From TM7 phylum sp. oral taxon 349 (GTDB lineage: Bacteria > Patescibacteriota > Saccharimonadia > Saccharimonadales > Saccharimonadaceae), in the NCBI GenBank assembly GCA_018127705.1, contig CP072328.1, positions 620,001-684,000 on the forward strand: a stretch of DNA of 64,000 nucleotides, given 5' to 3'. Positions within the stretch are counted from its first letter, which is position 1. Each line of letters opens with the position of its first letter. Positions 16,246 to 24,566 of the stretch are shown piece by piece. The notes under the pieces are model-generated. The model was not told the DNA's origin. It saw nothing but the letters and a program-made list of their open reading frames with translations, and did not search any database. The translations under genes were made by a program, and so were the position numbers.

Positions 16246-18777
16246 ATGGCTTTCTACACAAAATCAGTAAAACAAACACTCGACGATCTCCAAACAACAA
16301 GCGGCGGATTGTCGGCAATTGAATCAAAACAGCGGCTACGGCAATACGGGCCAAATTCAATAAAATTACGCACCGAGCCGCTCTGGCGCAAACTGCTTGA
16401 ACCGTTCTTATCAGTCTTTATGGCGGTGCTTGTCGTAGCAATTGGCATCAGCCTGTGGCATCGGTCGTATTTTGACGCAGCCATTATCGGCGCAATCATA
16501 TTAATGAATGCTCTGATTTATTACGTGCAGCGGTTTTCAACCGAGCGGATTTTACGTTCGTTGCAAAAGCGATCCACAGTGAAAGTTGAGGTGCTGCGCA
16601 AAGATAAAAGCGTCACAGTCGACGCTGTCAACATTGTACCGGGTGATGTCATTGTACTGGACGAAGGAGACAAGATTCCTGCCGATGCCCGCATTATTGA
16701 AGCGCGGTCGTTTCGCGTCGACGAGTCGCAGCTAACGGGCGAATCGCTGCCAATTTCAAAACAAGTTGAAACGCTTGGCACCGACCGGCAAATCTACGAA
16801 CAATCAAACATGGTCTTCCAGGGGTCATTCGTTATCGGCGGCGAAGCGCGTGCCGTCGTCGTAGCGACAGGCAACAACACTGAATTTGGGCGGCTGAGCG
16901 ACTTGTCGGCGACGAGCGAAGAAGTTAATCCAGTCGAAAGGAAAATCGATACGCTTATCACACAGATCGTTATCGTCATTAGTCTCGTTGCACTCGTCAC
17001 AATGGGGCTAGCGCTGTGGCGCGGAATCGCATGGGATGAAGCGCTACGATTCGTGATCGCGCTGAGCGTGAGCGCTGTGCCTGAGAACTTACCAATTGCA
17101 ATTTCAATTATCCTGGTTCTCGCTATGCAGCGAATGGCACGACGTAAAGCATTGGTACGCACAATGGGATCAATTGAATCAATTGGCGCAATTACAACTA
17201 TTGCTACCGATAAAACTGGTACGCTTACGCACAATAAACTGTCAGTACAAGAATTATGGCATCCGCGCAACCAACGTAAATGCACATTACAGACTTTGGC
17301 GGATGCAATCGTACCACACACGCGGCACAGCGTCGCCGATCCGCTTGATACAGCATTTCGCTCGTTTATCGCAAAAAATCCGCCGGCAAACGTTCGTAAA
17401 CCAGTAAAGGCGTATCAATTCGAACATGCTTTAGCGCTGAGCGGTGCGCTGTATCATAACGGCGCACAGTACGCACTAGCACTCAAGGGCGCGCCTGAGC
17501 AGCTAATTGAACGCTGTAACTTAACTGAAGGCGAGCGCGAACGCGCCACTATTGAACTGCACCATCTAACGGGGCTTGGATTTCGCGTGATTGCGCTCGG
17601 GCACGCAACGCTTAAGAAGCCGCTGGAATCACTTGAGGAAATATCGCCGCGCCAGCGTATCACGTTTGACGGATTCGTCGCTATCGCCGACACGCTCCGT
17701 GCGGAAGCAAAAAGTGCTATTGCCACCGCGCAGGCCGCCGGCATTACCGTGCGCATGATTACCGGTGACCATTTTGAAACAGCATATCATATTGGCAGGG
17801 AGCTAGGGCTCGTACATCATCGCAGCGAGGTGTTTGATAGCCGCCAAATGAGTATGATGTCCGACGATGACCTTGCTGAACGCCTAAAAACCATTCGCGT
17901 CTGCGCGCGCGTACTGCCAGAGTATAAGCACCGCATCTTAGAAATTCTCAAGCAACATGATATTACCGCTATGACAGGCGATGGCGTCAACGACATCCCT
18001 GCACTCACGAACGCACATGTCGGCGTCGCAATGGGCTCGGGCGCACAAATTGCCAAAGATGCAGGCGACATCATTCTGCTTGACAATAATTTCCAGTCGA
18101 TCGTGTCAGCAATTCATGAAGGGCGTACCGTATACGCTAATATCAAACGCATGGTAACGTATTTACTGTCGACAAATCTAGGCGAGGTGCTCGTGTCGCT
18201 CGGATCGCTCATCGTTGGGTTGCCGCTGCCGCTCACGCCAGTACAGATCTTGTGGATCAACATTGTCACTGATAGCGCAATGGTTATTCCGATCGGTATG
18301 GAGCCAGGCGAAGCACGCAATATGAAGCAACCGCCTAAACCCGCCAACGCGCCGTTGCTCAGTACGTTTATGATTTCGCGAATCATCATCATGGCGCTCC
18401 TAATGGCAGTGCTTGTGCTGACACTCTACGCGCTGTTTGACCATTGGCATGGTGCTGGCTATGCGCGCACAGTCGCATTTTGCGCGCTTGCAACAGTGCA
18501 GTGGGCAGGCGCGTTTGAGGCTCGCAGCGATTACGAGTCGCTCTTCCGGCGCATTAAAAAGCGCAATACGCCGTTCCTCGTCGGGTTGCTCGTCGCGGTC
18601 GGGCTGCAGCTCATCGCAATCGCAAGTCCATTTGCTCCCTACTTGCACGTTGCACCGATTGCTGCTACCGACTTCGCCGCCGCAACAACAGTCGCATTCG
18701 TCCTGCCGATTATCGTATTAGAGCTGCACAAATGGTTCGGGCGCACATTCCTCGGCAAGCGCCCGGAGTTAAATTAA
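16246..18777 (+). CDS. P-type cation-transporting ATPase (PMR1/SERCA-like)
   Basis: 843 aa. Start ATG 16246 lies 6 nt after TATACT (16234-16239); ATG 16240 is too close to it. It has the cation-ATPase N-terminal domain (VKQTLDDLQTTSGGLSAIES, then LRQYGPNSI), actuator TGES, PENLPIAI, DKTGTLT, MITGDH, MTGDGVNDIPALTNAHVGVAMG and a six-helix C-terminal domain (NLGEVLVSLGSLI, VQILWINIVTDS). This is the PMR1/SERCA-like architecture, suggesting Ca2+ or Mn2+ export, though the ion is an inference. It differs from the ATPase at 5278 by having the full N-terminal domain. Confidence 0.9.
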   Translation: MAFYTKSVKQTLDDLQTTSGGLSAIESKQRLRQYGPNSIKLRTEPLWRKLLEPFLSVFMAVLVVAIGISLWHRSYFDAAIIGAIILMNALIYYVQRFSTERILRSLQKRSTVKVEVLRKDKSVTVDAVNIVPGDVIVLDEGDKIPADARIIEARSFRVDESQLTGESLPISKQVETLGTDRQIYEQSNMVFQGSFVIGGEARAVVVATGNNTEFGRLSDLSATSEEVNPVERKIDTLITQIVIVISLVALVTMGLALWRGIAWDEALRFVIALSVSAVPENLPIAISIILVLAMQRMARRKALVRTMGSIESIGAITTIATDKTGTLTHNKLSVQELWHPRNQRKCTLQTLADAIVPHTRHSVADPLDTAFRSFIAKNPPANVRKPVKAYQFEHALALSGALYHNGAQYALALKGAPEQLIERCNLTEGERERATIELHHLTGLGFRVIALGHATLKKPLESLEEISPRQRITFDGFVAIADTLRAEAKSAIATAQAAGITVRMITGDHFETAYHIGRELGLVHHRSEVFDSRQMSMMSDDDLAERLKTIRVCARVLPEYKHRILEILKQHDITAMTGDGVNDIPALTNAHVGVAMGSGAQIAKDAGDIILLDNNFQSIVSAIHEGRTVYANIKRMVTYLLSTNLGEVLVSLGSLIVGLPLPLTPVQILWINIVTDSAMVIPIGMEPGEARNMKQPPKPANAPLLSTFMISRIIIMALLMAVLVLTLYALFDHWHGAGYARTVAFCALATVQWAGAFEARSDYESLFRRIKKRNTPFLVGLLVAVGLQLIAIASPFAPYLHVAPIAATDFAAATTVAFVLPIIVLELHKWFGRTFLGKRPELN

Positions 18778-18814
18778 GTATATGGGAAGTGAGACAATAT
18801 AACTAAAGTAGTGG

Positions 18815-19037
18815 TATGATGCACATCTAGGAGACGTACATTTGGCAGTCGCAAATTCAGTAGACAAAGTATTATCATTAACGACATCGAGAGACATTAG
18901 GGGGCTAGGGTTTCGGGCTATCGCTAGGCGTCGATAAAAATAGTATTCGAGATGCTTCTACAGAAATGAGCCACCCGTAATAGTCACTTTTCACCAATGT
19001 GGTTGACGGAGCATCAACCACTAGAGAAAGGGGCGTC
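18815..19037 (+). promoter_or_regulatory. Promoter region and leader of the plus-strand AspRS-like gene
   Basis: A -10 box TATGAT (18815-18820) with a weak -35 (GAGACA, 18791-18796; 18-nt spacing). The ~215-nt leader ends in a perfect 8-bp hairpin GTGGTTGA/TCAACCAC (18999-19021), followed at once by GAGAAAGGGG and the ATG. This last part copies the hairpin-then-GAAAGGGG arrangement of loci 1 and 2. I found no T-box sequence in it. Confidence 0.55.
18842..18937 (+). CDS. Possible 31-residue leader ORF upstream of aspS copy 1
   Basis: TTG at 18842 is 9 nt after AGGAG, and the frame runs 31 codons to TAA at 18935-18937. The predicted peptide (start AVANSVDKVLSLTTSRDIRG, very basic end RAIARRR) has no known relative. 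It lies entirely in the aspS leader, so a regulatory leader peptide is possible. It holds only two Asp codons, so a classical attenuator is unlikely. Evidence is limited to the ribosome-binding site and frame. Confidence 0.3.
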   Translation: MAVANSVDKVLSLTTSRDIRGLGFRAIARRR

Positions 19038-20336
19038 ATGTCCGTAAGGATTATGGCTGGGGAGATCATACGGGAGGTCGGTCACGTAGTAGCCGTTAAA
19101 GGATTCGTGGAAGCAGTTAGGGTGCACAAGAGTGTACAGTTCGTCATTATCCGCGGCTCCACTGGCAAGGTTCAGGTTACACATCTGAAGTCTAAGAGTG
19201 AGCTGCTTGCTCAACTGATCGAACAGCTCACTCCCGAGTCTGCAGTCATCGTCACGGGTAAGGTAATCAAGGCGCCTCAGGTCAAACTGGGCGGCATCGA
19301 GATTACCCCGACAGCGATTGAAGTTGCAAACTTCGCCGAGCCTCTGCCTATCCAGGCAGGAGCATCACTTGAGGTACGCATGGATCACCGTCAGGTTAGC
19401 TTGCGCTCTCCCGAGAGCCAGTTGATCTTGCAGGTTCAGACGACGCTCGAGCGAGCCATGCGCCAATTTTGGGCGGAGCGCGGATTCGTCGAGATCCATT
19501 CACCGAAGCTTCTTAGTACAGCTAGCGAGTCCGGGGCAGAGTTGTTCTCTCTACCGTACTTCGGTCGAACGGCCTACCTGGCCCAGTCACCGCAGTTCTA
19601 CAAGCAGCTGGCGATTGCTGGTGGCTTTGAAGGCGTCTTCGAAATCGGTCCGGTATTCCGAGCTAACCCGTCGCACACTTCCCGTCATGACACTGAGTTT
19701 ACATCAGTAGACACGGAGTTCGCGTGGGTAGAGTCGCACGAGACAGTGATGAAGTTTGAGGAGCAGTTCCTCGCTTTCATTCTGGGTGTCGTTGCCGAAA
19801 GGCACGGCACCGAACTTGAGGCGATCTTCGGAACGACACTTGAAGCGCCAACAACTCCGTTCCCGCGGATCACGCTGAGCGAAGCACGTAAGTGGCTCGC
19901 AAGGCTGGGTCACGAAATCACAGAGAAGGCGGACCTCGACCCTGAGGGAGAGCGTCTGCTCTATCGTCTGATCGCCGAGAAGTACGGTCACGAGTTCGTT
20001 TTTGTAACCGACTATCCGGCCGAGGTACGCGCGTTCTACCACATGCGCCACCCTGACACTAGCGTGACCAAAAGCTTTGACCTTCTGTGGAAGGGGCTTG
20101 AGGTCACGACAGGTGCTCAGCGTGAGCATCGCTATGAGCAGCTGGTTAAGCAGGCTAAGGAGAAGGGCTATACCCTCGCTCCTCTGGAGGACTACTTTAA
20201 TTTCTTCCGGTACGGCTGCCCGCCGCATGGCGGGTTTGGCATCGGTCTGACCCGACTGCTCATGTGCATCACGGGACTCAGCAATGTGAGGGAGGCCACC
20301 TTCCTTTATCGCGGGATCAACCGTCTCACACCATGA
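19038..20336 (+). CDS. aspS: Aspartyl-tRNA synthetase-like protein, archaeal type (copy 1)
   Basis: 432 aa from ATG 19038 (site GAGAAAGGGG). It has an N-terminal OB-fold anticodon-binding domain (GFVEAVRVHKSVQFVIIR) and a class II core with motif 2 FRANPSHTSRHDTEF and motif 3 GFGIGLTRLL; it ends NRLTP. The bacterial GAD insertion domain is absent, so this is the archaeal/eukaryotic-like form, about 430 aa. That form may be discriminating or may also charge tRNA-Asn. A second copy lies convergent at 20493-21809 with about half its residues in common by eye. This copy uses more G/C-ending codons and has a hairpin-rich leader and tail, suggesting transfer or a different expression programme. Confidence 0.85.
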   Translation: MSVRIMAGEIIREVGHVVAVKGFVEAVRVHKSVQFVIIRGSTGKVQVTHLKSKSELLAQLIEQLTPESAVIVTGKVIKAPQVKLGGIEITPTAIEVANFAEPLPIQAGASLEVRMDHRQVSLRSPESQLILQVQTTLERAMRQFWAERGFVEIHSPKLLSTASESGAELFSLPYFGRTAYLAQSPQFYKQLAIAGGFEGVFEIGPVFRANPSHTSRHDTEFTSVDTEFAWVESHETVMKFEEQFLAFILGVVAERHGTELEAIFGTTLEAPTTPFPRITLSEARKWLARLGHEITEKADLDPEGERLLYRLIAEKYGHEFVFVTDYPAEVRAFYHMRHPDTSVTKSFDLLWKGLEVTTGAQREHRYEQLVKQAKEKGYTLAPLEDYFNFFRYGCPPHGGFGIGLTRLLMCITGLSNVREATFLYRGINRLTP

Positions 20337-20346
20337 TCGTGAGTAT

Positions 20347-20484
20347 GGAGTATATTTTTATACTCCACGGGCGGATACTGGCGGCTTAAACCATAAGCAT
20401 GCCAGTACCCGCCCGATCACACCAAATCCTTTTTGAGTTACGTTATAACAGTTATAACTGTAGCTAATGGAGTATTTGGTGTGA
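20347..20484 (+). terminator. Structured intergenic region between the two AspRS-like genes
   Basis: Hairpins: 20347-20366 (GGAGTATA, loop TTTT, TATACTCC); 20369-20414 (GGGCGGATACTGGC with GCCAGTACCCGCCC, 13 of 14 pairs, with an inner GCTTA/TAAGC); and a long-range 11-bp stem TCACACCAAAT (20417-20427) with ATTTGGTGTGA (20474-20484) enclosing the palindrome ACAGTTATAACTGT (20449-20462). It probably terminates both convergent genes, but it is more elaborate than a simple terminator. Confidence 0.65.
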
Positions 20485-20492
20485 TGTTTATT

Positions 20493-21809
20493 TTATGGCG
20501 TCAACCGCTTCGGTCCTCTATAAAGATAGGTTACTTCACGTACGTTAGAGACGTTTAGCAGTTTCATCAAGAGCCGGCTTGGGCTGAGACCAATACCTCC
20601 ATGAGGCGGGCAACCGTACTTAAAGAAGTTGAAATAAAATTCAAGTGGTTCTTTGTGCAAGCTTTTTTCTTCTGCCTGCTTCATTAGTTGCTCATAGCGA
20701 TGCTCACGCTGAGCGCCGGTTGTTATCTCTATGCCGTTCCATAATAAGTCAAAGCTTTTTGTAAGCGTTTGATCTCCTTCAGGCCTCATGTGATAGAAAG
20801 GGCGAGCTGACACAGGGTATTCTGTTACAAATACAAATTCATGCCCGTACTTTTCTTTTATAATCTCAGAGAGAGCTCGCTCTTCCTCCGGACTTAAGTC
20901 ATCAGATTTTTCTGAGTTGACTCCTTTCTTCGCTAACATTTCTTTTGCATCACGAAGCGGTATACGAGGAAAGGGAAGCGTCGGAACGATGACATCTCTG
21001 CTGTAGCTATCGTAAATTTTCTTACCATGCACCTCCTTAACAGTACGAATCATCGCTTCAAGCCAACGTTCTTCCTCATCCATAATATCGTAATGTGAAT
21101 CAATATACGAAAGCTCCATGTCATAACCGGTAAATTCAGTATCATGGCGCGATGTAAACGATGGATTTGCCCGGAAAACCGGACCAACCTCAAACACTTT
21201 ATCAAAGCCAGATGCCATCGCCATTTGCTTATAGAATTGTGGCGACTGGGCAAGGTAAGCCTTCTTGCCAAAGTAATCTAGCTCAAATAGTTCTGCTGCA
21301 CCCTCACTTGGCGTCCCGAGCAATTTAGGCGAGTGAATTTCTATATAGCCGTTTGAAACCCAATAGTTTCTCGCAGCTTGTTCCATTGTTGTCCATATCT
21401 CAAAAATAAGCTTTTTGCTATTTTGGCGTAAATCTATCCATCTCCAATCAAGCCTATTCTGCAGATCTGCTTCATTTTCTGCGTGTTCGGCAACTGGTAT
21501 AGGAAGTTGTGAATTGGCTTTTGACAATATGTCTATAGATTCCACTAGCAACTCTACTCCTTGCGGAGCGGCGTCTTGAATTTGAATACTGCCAGACATA
21601 CGAATAACGGACTCGTCGGTTAAACCCTTGCTGGTACTGAATATTTTCTCATTCTTTTTTAACACTACTCCCTGAAATAATCCATGCTCATTTCGTAGCA
21701 CGATAAATAAAATCTTTCCTTGATTACGTATTGTATCCACCCATCCCTCTAGTGTAGCGGTAGTGTGTTCGCCTTTTTCAATTAATTCTTGCGCGGTTAG
21801 ATGTTTCAT
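20493..21809 (-). CDS. Aspartyl/asparaginyl-tRNA synthetase, archaeal AspRS-like (copy 2)
   Basis: 438 aa. Start at ATG 21809 (MKHLTAQELIEKGEH) behind CAGGAGAAAGG; longer frames run into the T-box terminator. OB-fold (LEGWVDTIRNQGKILFIVL) plus class II core with FRANPSFTSRHDTEFTGYDM and GGIGLSPSRLL, ending KRLTP as in AspRS. A T-box leader precedes it. Having two AspRS-like enzymes suggests divided labour: one for Asp and one for Asn (direct AsnRS activity), or one feeding an amidotransferase route. Motifs alone cannot tell AspRS from an AspRS-derived AsnRS. Confidence 0.82.
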   Translation of the reverse strand: MKHLTAQELIEKGEHTTATLEGWVDTIRNQGKILFIVLRNEHGLFQGVVLKKNEKIFSTSKGLTDESVIRMSGSIQIQDAAPQGVELLVESIDILSKANSQLPIPVAEHAENEADLQNRLDWRWIDLRQNSKKLIFEIWTTMEQAARNYWVSNGYIEIHSPKLLGTPSEGAAELFELDYFGKKAYLAQSPQFYKQMAMASGFDKVFEVGPVFRANPSFTSRHDTEFTGYDMELSYIDSHYDIMDEEERWLEAMIRTVKEVHGKKIYDSYSRDVIVPTLPFPRIPLRDAKEMLAKKGVNSEKSDDLSPEEERALSEIIKEKYGHEFVFVTEYPVSARPFYHMRPEGDQTLTKSFDLLWNGIEITTGAQREHRYEQLMKQAEEKSLHKEPLEFYFNFFKYGCPPHGGIGLSPSRLLMKLLNVSNVREVTYLYRGPKRLTP

Positions 21810-21811
21810 CT

Positions 21812-22051
21812 TGTCCTTTCTCCTGTTAAAATTAAAAATCCTTGCAACTAACATATACGCTAGTTGCAAGGACGTTATCAAACGTGGTGCCACCTTGCTT
21901 CGCTACAATAGCCTCATTGCACGCTATCACGGGCGCTCCCGGAGAGTTCTAGTTGCAAGCACTAAGCTCTTACTTTCTTCTCTCGGCTCGATAGTGTCTG
22001 CTATGTCATTGCCTTTACAGCCTATAATAGCAAATCTGAGAATAAAGTAAA
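21812..22051 (-). promoter_or_regulatory. T-box riboswitch controlling AspRS-like copy 2
   Basis: Promoter on the minus strand: TTTACT (22046-22051), 16-nt spacer, TATTAT (22024-22029). The leader has the T-box core AAGGTGGCACCACG (complement of 21883-21896), fitting the consensus GGUGGNACCRCG, and a terminator stem CCTTGCAACTA/TAGTTGCAAGG (21840-21871) followed by ATTTTTAATTTT. A stem I-like fold pairs CACTATC with GATAG-GTG; in my fold the internal loop contains CAATGAG, making AAU (Asn) a candidate specifier, but GAC also occurs in the 5' strand. Uncharged tRNA would favour readthrough into the synthetase gene. Confidence 0.85.
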
Positions 22052-22089
22052 AGAGCATCCTACTCTCAGGCTCAGCCACCTAACCCCAC

Positions 22090-22263
22090 CTATATCAACT
22101 CAACTTTTATTAGTGTTAGCATAACCTCTTTTGCCGTGATTATAGCTATCGTGAATATAACCGAGAAGTAGTAGCTTATCGTAGCTATTCCATCCGTCTG
22201 TGATACATAAGCCGCTAGAAGACTACCAAGTCCCCGAATAAATTTCTCAATCACACAGTACAT
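22090..22263 (-). CDS. Possible small membrane protein, 57 aa
   Basis: An ATG-to-TAG frame of 58 codons with a hydrophobic central segment (YYFSVIFTIAIITAKEVMLT). No strong ribosome-binding site is close: GGAGAAGCGG lies about 20 nt upstream. It ends just upstream of the T-box promoter. The amino-acid pattern looks like a real membrane helix, but coding status is uncertain. The rest of the stretch 22264-22399 holds nothing I can identify. Confidence 0.3.
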   Translation of the reverse strand: MYCVIEKFIRGLGSLLAAYVSQTDGIATISYYFSVIFTIAIITAKEVMLTLIKVELI

Positions 22264-22399
22264 TTATGCATACCGATTCCGCTTCTCCGGATATTTTGTT
22301 TTAGTTTACTAAATCGTTTTTCGTCCAAAAAAATCAGCTTGAGTCATTGGGGGCTATTTTCTTCTCCGTGCTACACGAAGGGCAAGTCAAAGGAATTAT

Positions 22400-24445
22400 C
22401 TATTGCAAACGCCGCTTTGACCGCCGCGAGCGCAATAGCGTTATATCAGAAACATCTTTGCGCCGCCCGATGCGCCGCTTAGCGTCAATAAGCCGCTCGG
22501 TGGATACGCAAGGAATTTGCTCAATACGCTCGGCGTCGCGCTGCAATTGCCGCAGCGGCCAGCCCATCCACGTTTTCATAAGCGTATACTGCCCGCGTAC
22601 GAGCACGCGCTTACCGCTTGTCCAAGTGGCTTCGTGCCAGGTTTTTTGCGCGCGGAATTGTTCGTAAATCTCGTTTGATACGACAATATCAACGTCATGC
22701 GTATCGCGCAAATGCAGCATATCAAGCACCGCGCCGCCGACCACAACATACTGCGCTGGGTCAAGGTTCAGGTCTAAAATCATATCGCGCGCCGGCGGGC
22801 TCGCCGGATGAGCCAGCGCTTTCGTTAGCGTTGCGTATAAATTCCGCTCGCCGATGATATCTGTCATGCCGTAAATATCAAACTGCGCGCGCAGGCTCGG
22901 CGACATATGCGCAAAAGCAATAGCAATTCCATCTTCGCTCAGCTCGCGGTACAACCGTTTCAACTCTTCAATCGCCGTGTAGTCAATGTCGTCAATCGCA
23001 CCGGCGTCAATCACCACGTAGCGCACCGCATGGCGCGCCCGCATAATCGCTCGCTTAAGCCGCGCTACAAAATAATTCACATTCTCAAAAAACAGCGATT
23101 CGTCGAATCCGTACACCAACACGTCGTGCGGTATTTTTTGCTCGCGGCCAAGACGCTCTTTCGCCCAATCCGATAGTACACCGTCGCGCAGCAAAATCGT
23201 ATCGTGCGGGCGATATTGCCGGCGCAAGCGCTCCATCAGCGACACTGTTACCGCAATCAGCACGCCGAGCTGTACACCGAACAGCACCGTGCATACTAAC
23301 GCAATCATCGCAACAACAAACTCTTCGTAGCGCACCATCCACAAATTACGCAATTCACGAAATCGAATCAGTTGAAACCCAATAACGCACACAATCGCCG
23401 CTAACGCTGCTTGCGGCACGTAGCGAAACAACGATCCGCCCCACAGCAGTAGCCCGCCGACCATGATACCGGACAGAATTGTCGTCATCTGCGAACGCAT
23501 ACCCGCATTGCTTGCCACCTGCGTACGCGATGGCGTCGCGTTCGCCAAGAATCCTTGGAACAGCGACGTCGCAATCGACGATACGCCAAGCGCCACAAAA
23601 TCACGGTTCAGCGCCACGTCCTCATCGTGGTCGCTCGCTAAATTACGAATCATCGTCGTAGACTGCACTAGCGATACCACAACGATCGACAACGCTGTCG
23701 GCAGCAATACCGTTACCAAATCAAAATCAACATGCGGCAACATAAATCGCGGCAGTCCGCGCGGTAATTCTCCCGCAAACGCCACGCCGAAGTCCTGTAC
23801 ATGAAATATTATTGCAAATAACGCTGCTACAACTAATCCAACCAATTCGCCGGGCACGCGCGTGCGGTGAAACACTATCATCGTACCAATGACAAGGATT
23901 GATACTGTCACCGTCATGCCGTTGATTGACGGCATTTGCGCCATAATTGAGCCGATGTAATGCCATATTTCACCGTGCCCCGCAACTTTCACGCCCAATA
24001 ATGCCGCCAATTGCAATACGACAATCTGCACGCCTACGCCTGCCAAAAAACCAATCATTACCGGGCGCGAAATTAAATCCGACAAAAACCCGAACCGCGC
24101 CACGCCGAGTAGTATCAGTATCGCGCCGGCGATCAGCCCGAGTACAAATACCGCGTTCATATACTCAGCCGTACCCGCTGCCGCAACCAACGCCGCACCG
24201 GACGCCACTAAAATCGCTGTCGGCGAGTTCGGACCGACTACTAACCGCCGCGTATGCGCCAACAATCCAAATACAATCGGCGCGATCATCGCCGCATACA
24301 GACCCATCACTGGCGGCACACCGACGATTACAGCAAGCGCTAACGCGCTCGGCACAGTCACCGCTGTCACTACAAGCGCTGCAACCATATCGTACGGCAA
24401 GTACTGCAGCTTATACCGGAACACGCTCGGTAACCTGTTACGCAT
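22400..24445 (-). CDS. SulP-type anion transporter with STAS and C-terminal nucleotidyltransferase-like domain
   Basis: 681 aa. The first ~400 residues form the SulP/SLC26 membrane domain (DMVAALVVTAVTVPSALALA, GPNSPTAILVASGAALV, ANATPSRTQVASNAG). A STAS domain follows (VRYVVIDAGAIDDIDYTAIE). The last ~130 residues are unusual: VVVGGAVLDMLHLRDTHDVD matches the nucleotidyltransferase-fold pattern GG...DxD, then IVVSNEIYEQF and a very basic end (RRIGRRKDVSD, RSRRSKRRLQ). SulP proteins move sulfate, bicarbonate or other anions. A fused nucleotidyltransferase-like domain is not a standard SulP partner. TATCAT lies about 8 nt before the ATG. Confidence 0.85.
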   Translation of the reverse strand: MRNRLPSVFRYKLQYLPYDMVAALVVTAVTVPSALALAVIVGVPPVMGLYAAMIAPIVFGLLAHTRRLVVGPNSPTAILVASGAALVAAAGTAEYMNAVFVLGLIAGAILILLGVARFGFLSDLISRPVMIGFLAGVGVQIVVLQLAALLGVKVAGHGEIWHYIGSIMAQMPSINGMTVTVSILVIGTMIVFHRTRVPGELVGLVVAALFAIIFHVQDFGVAFAGELPRGLPRFMLPHVDFDLVTVLLPTALSIVVVSLVQSTTMIRNLASDHDEDVALNRDFVALGVSSIATSLFQGFLANATPSRTQVASNAGMRSQMTTILSGIMVGGLLLWGGSLFRYVPQAALAAIVCVIGFQLIRFRELRNLWMVRYEEFVVAMIALVCTVLFGVQLGVLIAVTVSLMERLRRQYRPHDTILLRDGVLSDWAKERLGREQKIPHDVLVYGFDESLFFENVNYFVARLKRAIMRARHAVRYVVIDAGAIDDIDYTAIEELKRLYRELSEDGIAIAFAHMSPSLRAQFDIYGMTDIIGERNLYATLTKALAHPASPPARDMILDLNLDPAQYVVVGGAVLDMLHLRDTHDVDIVVSNEIYEQFRAQKTWHEATWTSGKRVLVRGQYTLMKTWMGWPLRQLQRDAERIEQIPCVSTERLIDAKRRIGRRKDVSDITLLRSRRSKRRLQ

Positions 24446-24566
24446 ATGGTTTTATGATACCGACCAAAGATAACGGTTGTCAATCAGAAGAGCGAGTCCT
24501 CTCGTGCCACCAGTTAAAAATCAAGTAGCAAATAAATGACCTCTGCCTCATGCTATAATTGCCAAT

